From VXYL01 sp965116935 (GTDB lineage: Bacteria > Pseudomonadota > Gammaproteobacteria > Pseudomonadales > Azotimanducaceae), in contig OZ220737.1 of the NCBI GenBank assembly GCA_965116935.1, positions 4,898,001 to 4,962,000 of the forward strand: 64,000 bases of DNA, given 5' to 3'. Shown here one piece after another: positions 43,928 to 51,125 of this stretch; the stretch's first letter is position 1, and every line of letters begins with the position of its first letter. The notes under the pieces are model-generated. The model searched no databases. It was not told the DNA's origin and was given only the letters and a program-made list of their open reading frames with translations. The position numbers were made by a program, and so were the translations under genes.

Positions 43928-44368
43928 TCATGAGCAACAAGGTCGCCCGGTGACGGTTGTAGCCGCCTCACGGCCGGATTCGATTGCCGATGCGTCGCTT
44001 GTCCTCAGCATGTCGTCGGTGATGGTGTAGATCTCCCAGCGGATGTCGCCTGGGTCTCGCACCCACACCTTGTCTTGCTCCGCATGGCAACACACCACGC
44101 CGTCTTCCACCTCGGTGGCGAGGCCCGATGCCGCGAGCCGCTTGGTCTCGGCGGCGACGGCGGCGGTTGCCTCCACCTCGACGCCGAGATGATTGAGCCG
44201 ATCCGGCCCCTCTTGCTCGAACAGCACCAGCTTCAGCGGCGGGTCCGCGACCTCGAAGTTGGCGTAGCCCGGCCGTTCCTTGTGGGGCGAGACGCCGAAC
44301 AGGCGGCTGTAGAAGGCGACGGCTTGGTCGATGTCGGGAACGTTGATCGCGACCTGCACTCTTGCCAT
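43928..44368 (-). CDS. VOC protein of the ArsI/CadI type, 146 aa
   Basis: ATG at 44368, with GGAGAG upstream, gives MARVQVAINVPDIDQAVAFY, then SRLFGVSPHKERPGYANFEV, LNHLGVEV and VVCCHAEQDKVWVRDPGDIRWEIY. The vicinal CC followed by QDKVWV-x-DP is the mark of ArsI (C-As lyase acting on methylarsenite) and CadI (cadmium-inducible) proteins. A cysteine pair also occurs at the C-terminus (RPCCS). No ars genes are adjacent, so the metal or organoarsenical role is by analogy only. Confidence 0.78.
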   Translation of the reverse strand: MARVQVAINVPDIDQAVAFYSRLFGVSPHKERPGYANFEVADPPLKLVLFEQEGPDRLNHLGVEVEATAAVAAETKRLAASGLATEVEDGVVCCHAEQDKVWVRDPGDIRWEIYTITDDMLRTSDASAIESGREAATTVTGRPCCS

Positions 44369-44462
44369 GGCGTCTCTCCGGCAGTTGGGGTCCGCTGTAT
44401 ATGCGGCCAAACGACGTTAGCACAAGGCGCGGGCCTTCACCCTCCAGCCGCTGTCGATGCGG

Positions 44463-44966
44463 CTACACCGACTCGAAGGCGGGGGGATGCACGATCGCGC
44501 CGCCCGGAGTGCTGTTCAATGCGAGAGTGAGTCCCATGAGATTGGCTCCCGCGTAGGGGCTGGTCATGCCCCGAACGGTTTGTTCGCGGAAGCCGAAGCG
44601 GCGGTAGTAGGCGGGGTCGCCGAGCACCACCAGCATCGCGGTTCCGTGCTCCTTGGCACGGGCGATTCCGGCCTCGATGAGGGCGGCGGCGATGCCTTGC
44701 CGGCGCCAGCTTGCTGTCACCGCAACCGGTGCCAGTGCCAAGCAACCCTTGGGCGCGACAAGGCGCGAGAAGACGACATGGCCGACGACGGCATCAGAAG
44801 AGAGCGCAACGAACGAAAACGCGGTGTCGCCATCCCGACGAAGCTGCCGCACCAGGTTTGCCTCGGCCTCGGTGGGAAAGCACTCGAGGAGCAGCGCGTG
44901 TACCGCGTCCGCATCGCGGGACTGCTCGTCTCGTATGGTGGCTGCGGCTTTGTGGTTAGAGGTCAT
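44463..44966 (-). CDS. GNAT-family N-acetyltransferase, 167 aa
   Basis: Acetyl-CoA-binding motif A is RRQGIAAALIEAGIARA, preceded by LAPVAVTASW; GDPAYYRRFGF is the C-terminal substrate/CoA segment characteristic of the YhbS-like group. N-terminal helix TIRDEQSRDADAVHALL. Normal length. Substrate unknown. Stands alone between a VOC gene (95 bp downstream) and a divergent hydrolase. Confidence 0.85.
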   Translation of the reverse strand: MTSNHKAAATIRDEQSRDADAVHALLLECFPTEAEANLVRQLRRDGDTAFSFVALSSDAVVGHVVFSRLVAPKGCLALAPVAVTASWRRQGIAAALIEAGIARAKEHGTAMLVVLGDPAYYRRFGFREQTVRGMTSPYAGANLMGLTLALNSTPGGAIVHPPAFESV

Positions 44967-45116
44967 GCGCTGCTGGCCTTTGGCCTCCTGCTCGGCGAGA
45001 ATCTGCGAAGGACGTTGCGGTCCGTGCGCGAAGCTGCGGACGCGAATGTCGCTTCATCATAGCGACGGAAAAGCATCTGCTGCGCTGCCGGCCACGTGGC
45101 AAGACCGAGGGGGAAC

Positions 45117-45797
45117 ATGACGCACATCGAGGGTCCCGCCGGCGCCTTGGAACTGGCAGTAGATGTCCGAGGCGGCGACTGCGCAGTGCTTTGCCATCCG
45201 CACCCGCTCTACGGCGGCTCCATGCACGACGCCGTGCTGGGCATTGCCGAGCAAGCATGGCGACGTCAGAAGGGCAGCTCTATCCGCTTCAACTATCGTG
45301 GTGTCGGTGCCAGCGAGGGCAGTTTCGATGGCGGCAATGGCGAGGCGGAAGACGCCGTTTGCGTCGCAAACTGGGCACGTGCCACGCTCGGCGCCAGAAC
45401 GCTCGCCCTGCTTGGCTATTCCTTCGGCGCCAGTGTCGCATGGCGTGCCGCCGGCGTGCTCGACGACATCGCCCAAGTCGTGCTGGTTGCACCCCCCATG
45501 CCATCAATGGACTTCCCGCACCATCGAGGCGCACCCCCGACCGTGCTCATCCACGGCGATCAAGACGACTTCGTGGATGCAGCGTTCGTTGCCAAGTGGG
45601 CGGCCGAGCAGGAGTCCGCGCGCCTAATCACGTTGGAAGGCGCAGACCATTTCTTCTCTGGTTCGGCCAACGCGCTCGCAACCGCATTCGCCACGGCGTT
45701 GGGACCTGCAAAGGCACCGGCTGAATGCGTTGGCGCTAGCCCGGATTATTCATGTGTGGATGGAGCGGAAGCCCTTGGTGTGGGAAAATGGTGTTGA
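45117..45797 (+). CDS. Alpha/beta-hydrolase with IS-altered C-terminus, 226 aa
   Basis: COG2945-like hydrolase: HPHPLYGGSM (28-37) near the oxyanion hole, RFNYRGVGASEG, nucleophile elbow GYSFGAS with S102, IHGDQDDFV acidic residue and EGADHFFSG histidine. ATG at 45117 follows GAGGGGGAAC. The IS1380 element begins at 45740, so the last 19 codons come from the IS and the original tail is lost; the catalytic triad lies upstream of the insertion, so function may persist. Rejoining the flanks after removing the element gives a frame continuing into 47435 onward without recognisable similarity. Confidence 0.78.
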   Translation: MTHIEGPAGALELAVDVRGGDCAVLCHPHPLYGGSMHDAVLGIAEQAWRRQKGSSIRFNYRGVGASEGSFDGGNGEAEDAVCVANWARATLGARTLALLGYSFGASVAWRAAGVLDDIAQVVLVAPPMPSMDFPHHRGAPPTVLIHGDQDDFVDAAFVAKWAAEQESARLITLEGADHFFSGSANALATAFATALGPAKAPAECVGASPDYSCVDGAEALGVGKWC

Positions 45798-47430
45798 CAG
45801 ACAACCAGTTACCGACAGAAGGGCTTCCGCATGTCGCACCATACCACCGAACAGGGTGTGCTGTTCGCGAACCTCTCGAAGAAGGCCGTGGTTGCGCGGT
45901 TCGACCAGGAGCACAGCAGCTCGGACGGGGGCGCGGTTCTGCTCAAGGCGTGCGACGAGAGGCTGGGGCTGAGCGCCCGGCTGGCGTCGTGCCTTTCGGA
46001 CGGTCGCCAGCGGTCGAGGGTGACGCACACGCTGGAGGAGCTGTTCCGGCAGCGCCTGTTCGGGATTGCCTGCGGCTACGCCGACTGCAACGACGCGGCG
46101 CGTCTGGCGGACGACCCGGTGATGAAGCTGCTGGCGGGTCGGGATCCGCTGTCGGGGGCTTCGCTGGCGTCGCAGCCGACGCTGTCGCGGTTCGAGAACG
46201 CGCCGCGCCGGGGCGATCTGCTGCGGCTGTCGGAGGCGCTGGCGGAGTCGGTGATCGCGCGCCACCGGCGCCGCCGCGGGGGGCGGGTGCGGCGGATCAC
46301 GATCGACCTCGACCCGACGGTGGACCCGACCCACGGCGGCCAGCAGGGAACGCTCTTCAGCGCGTCCTGCCGCACCTGGTGCTACCTTCCGCTGGCGGGC
46401 TTCCTGACCTTCGACGACGAGCCGGAGCAGTACCTGTTCTGCCACGTCCTGCGCGACGGCCACGCCGCCGCCACGCACGGCATGTTCGGCCTGCTGCGGC
46501 GGCTGCTGCCGCGCCTGCGGCGGGCGTTTCCCCGGGCGCGGCTGCGCATCCGCCTCGACAGCGGCTTCATGGGCCCGGAGATGTTCGACCTCTTCGAGGC
46601 CGAGCGGCTCGAGTACGCGGTCGGCATGGCGAAGAACGCGACGCTGCTGAAGCTGGCCGAGCCGACGATGGCCGAGGCGCGGATCGCCTTCGGGGCCGGC
46701 GAGCCGAGCCGTCGCCTCGGCGAGTTCGCCTACCGCGCCCGGAGCTGGCCGCGCCAGCGACGGGTGGTCGTCCGGGCGGAGGTGGCCGAGCACTTCGGGC
46801 GGGAACCGAAGGACAGCCCGCGCTTCGTGGTCACCAACATCGAGGGCTCGCCACGGCACGTCTGCGAGACCGTCTACTGCGGCCGCGGCGACGCCGAGAA
46901 CCGAATCAAGGAACTCAAGCACGGACTCGAGATCGACCGCACCAGCTGCACGAGCTTCCTGGCCAACCAGTTCCGGGCGCTGATGGCCGCCGCGGCCTGC
47001 GTGCTGATGCAGGAACTGCGGCTCAGGGCGCGGCGCACCGGCTGCGCGCGTGCCCAGATCGGCACCCTGCGGCTGCGACTGCTCAAGCTCGGCGCCTGGA
47101 TCGAGGCGTCGGTGCGGCGCGTCGTCGTCCACCTGCCGGCCGGCGCCCCGTTCGCCGACGACTGGCGACGCATCGCCGTCTCCGTCGGCGCCGTCAAGAC
47201 CTGACCCGGACTCCCCCTCCAGCCCGCACCCCGACGCACGGACGACGCTCCGTGCCGGCGTTCGCCCCGAAAACGCGTCCGGGGCGCCTCGGCGGTGCCC
47301 AGGCCGCCAACCGCGACTCTCCGTCGCTCCAGCTTCGCCACAACCGCCAGCCGACAGCGCGCCATCCCCCGGAAAACGCCTCCGGACGCTCCGTAATCCC
47401 ACTCTTCGCAAGCATCATGAATAATCCGGG
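45740..47430 (+). mobile_element. Complete IS1380-family insertion sequence, 1691 bp
   Basis: Bounded by perfect 15-bp terminal inverted repeats: CCCGGATTATTCATG at 45740-45754 and its complement at 47416-47430. Flanked on both sides by CTAG (45736-45739 and 47431-47434), the 4-bp duplication expected for this family; as CTAG is its own complement, it could alternatively be part of longer repeats. Contains one intact transposase gene. A TTGACA at 45795-45800 is a possible -35 element for it. Intact ends and gene suggest recent insertion. Confidence 0.9.
45831..47204 (+). CDS. IS1380-family transposase, 457 aa
   Basis: DDE transposase. Catalytic residues sit in ITIDLDPTVDPTHG, LRIRLDSGFMGPEMF and YCGRGDAENRIKELKHGLEI (D, D, E). 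The N-terminus TEQGVLFANLSKKAVVARFD and C-terminal LKLGAWIEASVRRVVVHLP are typical of the family. Full length (~450 aa) with no interruption, so likely active. GC content is even higher than in surrounding genes, and the antisense long frame at 45750-47411 is a shadow. Confidence 0.93.
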   Translation: MSHHTTEQGVLFANLSKKAVVARFDQEHSSSDGGAVLLKACDERLGLSARLASCLSDGRQRSRVTHTLEELFRQRLFGIACGYADCNDAARLADDPVMKLLAGRDPLSGASLASQPTLSRFENAPRRGDLLRLSEALAESVIARHRRRRGGRVRRITIDLDPTVDPTHGGQQGTLFSASCRTWCYLPLAGFLTFDDEPEQYLFCHVLRDGHAAATHGMFGLLRRLLPRLRRAFPRARLRIRLDSGFMGPEMFDLFEAERLEYAVGMAKNATLLKLAEPTMAEARIAFGAGEPSRRLGEFAYRARSWPRQRRVVVRAEVAEHFGREPKDSPRFVVTNIEGSPRHVCETVYCGRGDAENRIKELKHGLEIDRTSCTSFLANQFRALMAAAACVLMQELRLRARRTGCARAQIGTLRLRLLKLGAWIEASVRRVVVHLPAGAPFADDWRRIAVSVGAVKT

Positions 47431-47434
47431 CTAG

Positions 47435-47912
47435 GAGGCTGCGCGTACTAGCGGTTGCAGACTCCGAGCAAGGCATCGAAGCGATCCGCAAGGTGGCGTG
47501 CAGCACGTTTGTTTCTCTTGTGTACAGTGCACTGCGTCCGCATTGAGCGTCGAGCGTCGCCGAACGGGGCGCCGGCCTTGCGGACCCGTCGAACTCGGCG
47601 GCGGCGTTGCGGTTCCCGTGGGGAGCGGACGGCGGGGCCGGGAGGGACCACGCCGGCCGCGGGACCCGGCCGGCAGCGGCGTGGCGGGGCCGGTTCCCCC
47701 TAATACGGTAGAGTACGTAGTCGGCCGGCACCCGGCCCGATCTGTCCAACGCCGACGTGTGGCCACCGCACTGCGAGCGGTCGTCCTTCGGGCACCAAGA
47801 ATCAACGATGACGGAGGTAGCTATGGCGAAGCTAACATGGGGGACATTAGACCAGATAGGACATTTTTGTCACGTTAATCAAATAGTTGACGTAGAACGA
47901 CGACCATGCCAA
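47435..47912. other. Intergenic stretch without recognisable gene
   Basis: About 480 bp right of the IS. Very GC-rich centre (roughly 47560-47700, G-rich on this strand), then a more AT-rich part with CCCCTAATACGGTAGAGTACG near 47697-47717. No convincing coding frame; it may hold the displaced 3' end of the interrupted hydrolase and the promoter of the next gene. Confidence 0.5.
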
Positions 47913-48434
47913 ATGCGCCGTCATGAACCGACGTCAAAGGCCCTTCCTATGGGGATCGCGTTGGTGTTGCTCGCCTTCATCGCGCGCCCGACCGACGCGA
48001 CCATCGTCGGCGGCGAACGATTTCAGCTATGGAACGACTGCCGCCCCCTCCAACTCGTTGTTCATCTCGACGAACATCCCACGGGAACGGACATCACGGA
48101 AGACTCTGTGACGGCGGCTGTGCGGAGCCGAATGCGCGCGGCGTTCCTTTACACGGAAGACCCGTTTGAGGCGCGAGCCTCGACTCTTGAAGTCAACATC
48201 AACGTGACCGCACGATCATCCTCCATTCTCGTTCGATTCCATAAATTCATGCTAGACGGACACATTGGCGAATGGGGCCACGCCAACACATGGATCGTTG
48301 GCGCTGACGATATTCAAAACGACCCGGGATCCATCCGCAACGCAGTGACCGCCGCCATAGACCGGTTCCTCGACGCCTACCTACGCGTCAACGAGGACGC
48401 GTGCAAGGCGAGGGACGACGAAACGCAAGAGTGA
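47913..48434 (+). CDS. Hypothetical exported protein, 173 aa
   Basis: ATG at 47913 gives a basic start and a hydrophobic segment (MGIALVLLAFIARPTDA) consistent with a signal peptide, then a soluble domain with alternating strands and helices (RPLQLVVHLDEHPTGTDI, STLEVNINVTARSSSILVRF, NAVTAAIDRFLDAYLRVNED). The frame is open back to 47757 but the earlier part looks non-coding. No family recognised. Two cysteines in the mature part might pair in the periplasm. Confidence 0.55.
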   Translation: MRRHEPTSKALPMGIALVLLAFIARPTDATIVGGERFQLWNDCRPLQLVVHLDEHPTGTDITEDSVTAAVRSRMRAAFLYTEDPFEARASTLEVNINVTARSSSILVRFHKFMLDGHIGEWGHANTWIVGADDIQNDPGSIRNAVTAAIDRFLDAYLRVNEDACKARDDETQE

Positions 48435-48725
48435 CGCGCATTGGCGCGACACGAGCATGGCAGCGCCGCCGCCACCCCTGAGCTTCAACTGGCCATGCTT
48501 GGGGAACGCCTGATGGATGTTCCGCCTCGCCATGTCCCACGAGGACCAAATCCGGATGATGGCGATCACGCCTGCCAAGTGATCCGGGAGCGCTGGCGGG
48601 AGGGCGTGCCTGACACTAGCCACGAAAGTAGGGGTCGCCGAGTTGATGGAGTAGTCGATCGCGAACGCAATGACGGACTAGCCGCCGGCCCTTTGGTCGG
48701 GCCCGCTAGCTGAGCGCGTAACGCA

Positions 48726-49115
48726 TCATCGCCGCCAACTGGCGAGTGCAGCTTCATAATCCTCGCTGGACTCGCTGTTCCAGTATTTCCGGTAAAGGAC
48801 TTCCAACCGCGAAAGTGCCTGTAGTCGACCGCAATACACACGCCAGTGGTCGGGTCTGGACTTGGTCGGCGCAGTTGCATCGTCGTAGAGCCACACCTGC
48901 ACACCGTCCTCGGTCCATTCGTGGAGGTCGACGGCAAAAGCAGCCACTTGCTCGTTGGTGGGCTTTCTAAGCAACCAGGATGTGAACAACAGGTTGTATT
49001 CGCGGTCGCAGACGATGATGCCCCATTCGAGAGTTCGACCGGATCTGACGGGGGCGAGATCGGGGCGCTTCACGATACGGACAGCGTAAGGAAGGAAGAC
49101 TCGAAGCTCGCTCAT
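48726..49115 (-). CDS. Hypothetical protein, 129 aa
   Basis: Begins MSELRVFLPYAVRIVKRPD and has well-formed alternating hydrophobic strands (EWGIIVCDREYNLLFTSWLL, GVQVWLYDDATAPTK) and aromatic-rich helices (LEVLYRKYWNSESSEDYEAA). The frame is open to 49187 (MKPGPRHTQRGRG...), whose basic start is less natural; neither start has a strong ribosome-binding site. No family recognised; not obviously linked to neighbours. The 290 bp beyond its 3' end (48435-48725) contain nothing I can identify. Confidence 0.5.
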   Translation of the reverse strand: MSELRVFLPYAVRIVKRPDLAPVRSGRTLEWGIIVCDREYNLLFTSWLLRKPTNEQVAAFAVDLHEWTEDGVQVWLYDDATAPTKSRPDHWRVYCGRLQALSRLEVLYRKYWNSESSEDYEAALASWRR

Positions 49116-49310
49116 TAGGGCGGCCCACAGGCGGAAAGCGCGGACCTTGCCACGGCCGCGCTGAGTGTGTCGAGGACCGGGCTTCAAAGTGGGCCGATGA
49201 GGACCGGATGAGGCAGGCTGCTCGGTTCGAGCAGTAGCAGGTTCCTTGCCGGCTGTTCATGAATGCCCTAATGCGGACGACGATCCATTCGCTGTCGATC
49301 GCACTCGGCC

Positions 49311-50399
49311 TCAGATCCCAATCATTCGCTGCTGATAGTTGTGCAGCACCTCCTTGCGAGTCACTTCGTCAAGCCGGATGGGCTGATCCGCAAGCGGCCC
49401 ATAGCAATAGGGCCGCTCCTCGGGAAATCGCTGCTTGCGGGCGTCGATGGCGAGCGGGATGAGTCGGCTGCTTGATTGGATGTAGGCGTCGCTGTACGGC
49501 TCGGGCGCCCAGCCTTGGACGCCGGCCACCGACGAGCGACGGTGAAAGCCGAACACGAACGTGGCACGGGGCGTGGCAGAGGTGTTGGGAAACGAGCCGT
49601 GCACCACCTGGCGGTTGCACATGGCCACGTCGCCTGGGTTGCAGAGCATCGGCACCGCCCCTTCGAGCCGGTCGGAGCCGCTGTCGGCCATCATCGCCTT
49701 GAGGTCGGCCTTGCCGCCACTGTGGGTGCCTGGCACCACCCAAAGGGCGTTCTCCGGCGAAGTCGGGTAGAGGTTTACCATGAAGTTGAAGCCGTGGGTG
49801 CCGCGATCGAGTTCGGGGCTCTGCCAGTGGGTTGTGCCGTCTTGATGCCACGACACGGCGGCACCCAGCCGAGCTTGCTTGAACCAGATGACTTCGGTGA
49901 AGGGCGTGAAATCGGCTCCGTTCACCGCCTCTGCCACGGCCAATAGCCCAGGGTGGCCATAGACCCGCAGCGTGCTGTCCATAAACTGGAGGATGCCGCC
50001 GATTTGCAGCAGCACCTGCGCCGGCGCGCCTTTGGGCGCGTTCGGCTCGCGCATCCTTATCTGATAGCGGCCGCCCGTCGTCTCCGTGGCGCCGTAGGGA
50101 TCCGTCAGGGGCTTGACGAACCGAAACAGCTTGCGCTGCGTCTCGTCACCCACCGCTGGCCGACCCTCGGCATCGGTGTCGGCCCCAGAAGCAACGGGTG
50201 CCCGCGCCACAAGCTCATCGAACTCACCCGTGAGCTCCGCCATCTCCTCGGCATCGAGCGCACCCTCGAAGATGTAGAAGCCGGTGCGCCAATAGGCGTC
50301 GAGAATGGCTTCATCCACCCGTCCGTCGGCATCGACCTTGAGCGGCCCCCGGTTGCCGAGCCCCATCGCCTCTTCGGATGCCGTTGCGAAGTTCGTCAC
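49311..50399 (-). CDS. Phytanoyl-CoA dioxygenase family protein, 362 aa
   Basis: Fe(II)/2-oxoglutarate-dependent oxygenase. The iron site is WHQDGTTHW (H-x-D) and the distal histidine in VVHGSFPN; the 2-oxoglutarate arginine is probably in NTSATPRATFVFGF. Also WRTGFYIFEGALDAEEMAE, typical of the PhyH N-terminus. GTG at 50399 follows GAGGG at 8 nt; an ATG at 50363 and a TTG at 50429 are alternatives. Substrate unknown: PhyH proteins act on acyl-CoAs, ectoine or secondary metabolites. Divergent from the MazEF-type module. Confidence 0.85.
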   Translation of the reverse strand: MTNFATASEEAMGLGNRGPLKVDADGRVDEAILDAYWRTGFYIFEGALDAEEMAELTGEFDELVARAPVASGADTDAEGRPAVGDETQRKLFRFVKPLTDPYGATETTGGRYQIRMREPNAPKGAPAQVLLQIGGILQFMDSTLRVYGHPGLLAVAEAVNGADFTPFTEVIWFKQARLGAAVSWHQDGTTHWQSPELDRGTHGFNFMVNLYPTSPENALWVVPGTHSGGKADLKAMMADSGSDRLEGAVPMLCNPGDVAMCNRQVVHGSFPNTSATPRATFVFGFHRRSSVAGVQGWAPEPYSDAYIQSSSRLIPLAIDARKQRFPEERPYCYGPLADQPIRLDEVTRKEVLHNYQQRMIGI

Positions 50400-50464
50400 G
50401 CCATGCGCCCTCGTTGATGATCCAGCCAATCATACGCGGCGCCCGCACGCTCGGCACCGACCCG

Positions 50465-50488
50465 CGAGTTATACTCCGGTATAACTCG
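50465..50488. promoter_or_regulatory. Palindromic operator of toxin-antitoxin operon
   Basis: CGAGTTATAC-TCCG-GTATAACTCG: perfect 10-bp arms, 4-nt spacer, 38 bp upstream of the antitoxin ATG. A TATACT within it (50470-50475) could be the -10 box, so binding here would block transcription. This is the expected layout for autorepression by a MazE/AbrB-type antitoxin. Confidence 0.7.
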
Positions 50489-50526
50489 TATGTTAGATCC
50501 TCGCCACCAAAGGAGGAAGGCAAACC

Positions 50527-50781
50527 ATGCACTCGACGTGTCTTCGCAAAGTTGGCGGTTCTGTCATGTTGGCGGTGCCGCCGCCACTTCTTGATCTGCT
50601 CAATCTCGGTGCCGGCGCCAAGGTTGAACTTGACATTGACGATGGCCGTTTGGTCGTGTTGCCGTGCGTACAGCCGAGCTATACGTTGGACGAGCTCTTG
50701 GCGCAATGCGACGAGACCGCGGAAGATGATGTAGACCGTGCTTGGCTTGACTCAGGGCCCGTCGGCAAAGAACTGCTGTAG
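50527..50781 (+). CDS. MazE/AbrB-type antitoxin, 84 aa
   Basis: N-terminal swapped-hairpin DNA-binding domain: CLRKVGGSVMLAVPPPLLDL and GAGAKVELDIDDGRLVVLP, as in MazE/PemI/ChpS. C-terminal acidic tail (ETAEDDVDRAWLDSGP) is the usual toxin-wrapping part. AAGGAGGAAGG lies just upstream of the ATG. Directly followed by the toxin with no spacer (TAG-ATG). Likely represses its own operon through the palindrome at 50465-50488. Confidence 0.85.
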   Translation: MHSTCLRKVGGSVMLAVPPPLLDLLNLGAGAKVELDIDDGRLVVLPCVQPSYTLDELLAQCDETAEDDVDRAWLDSGPVGKELL

Positions 50782-51114
50782 ATGGAGCGAGGTGATATCT
50801 GGCTCGTCAACTTGAGCCCGACGGCCGGGCACGAACAGCGCGGCACCCGGCCGGTGGTCATCGTGTCGCCCGACTCGTTCAATCAACTGACGGGGACACC
50901 CGTAGTCGTTCCGATCACTCGAGGCGGCAACTTTGCCCGCAGACGAGGCTTCACGGTCTCACTTGAAGGTGCGGGCACGCAGACCACTGGCGTGATTCGA
51001 TGCGACCAACCCCGCACTGTTGACGTGGCTGCCAGGCGCGGCAGGCGCATCGAGTCGATCCCACAGGCGGTTATGGACGAGGTCCTCGCCCGACTGCGGG
51101 CAATCATCGCGTAG
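50782..51114 (+). CDS. MazF/PemK-type mRNA interferase toxin, 110 aa
   Basis: RGDIWLVNLSPTAGHEQRGTRP is the MazF N-terminal strand and loop (the GxEQ-x-x-xRP signature with the catalytic arginine), then VVIVSPDSFNQLTG, PITRGGN and TTGVIRCDQPRTVDV. Length ~110 aa is normal. By family it cleaves RNA at short sequences; here the specificity is unknown. It starts immediately after the antitoxin stop and ends 12 bp before the carboxylase gene, which may therefore be partly co-transcribed. Confidence 0.9.
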   Translation: MERGDIWLVNLSPTAGHEQRGTRPVVIVSPDSFNQLTGTPVVVPITRGGNFARRRGFTVSLEGAGTQTTGVIRCDQPRTVDVAARRGRRIESIPQAVMDEVLARLRAIIA

Positions 51115-51125
51115 GGAGGGGAACC

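Noticed and set aside
45750..47411. 553-aa minus-strand frame across the IS
   Set aside because: Shadow of the IS1380 transposase; Arg/Gln-rich low-information sequence.
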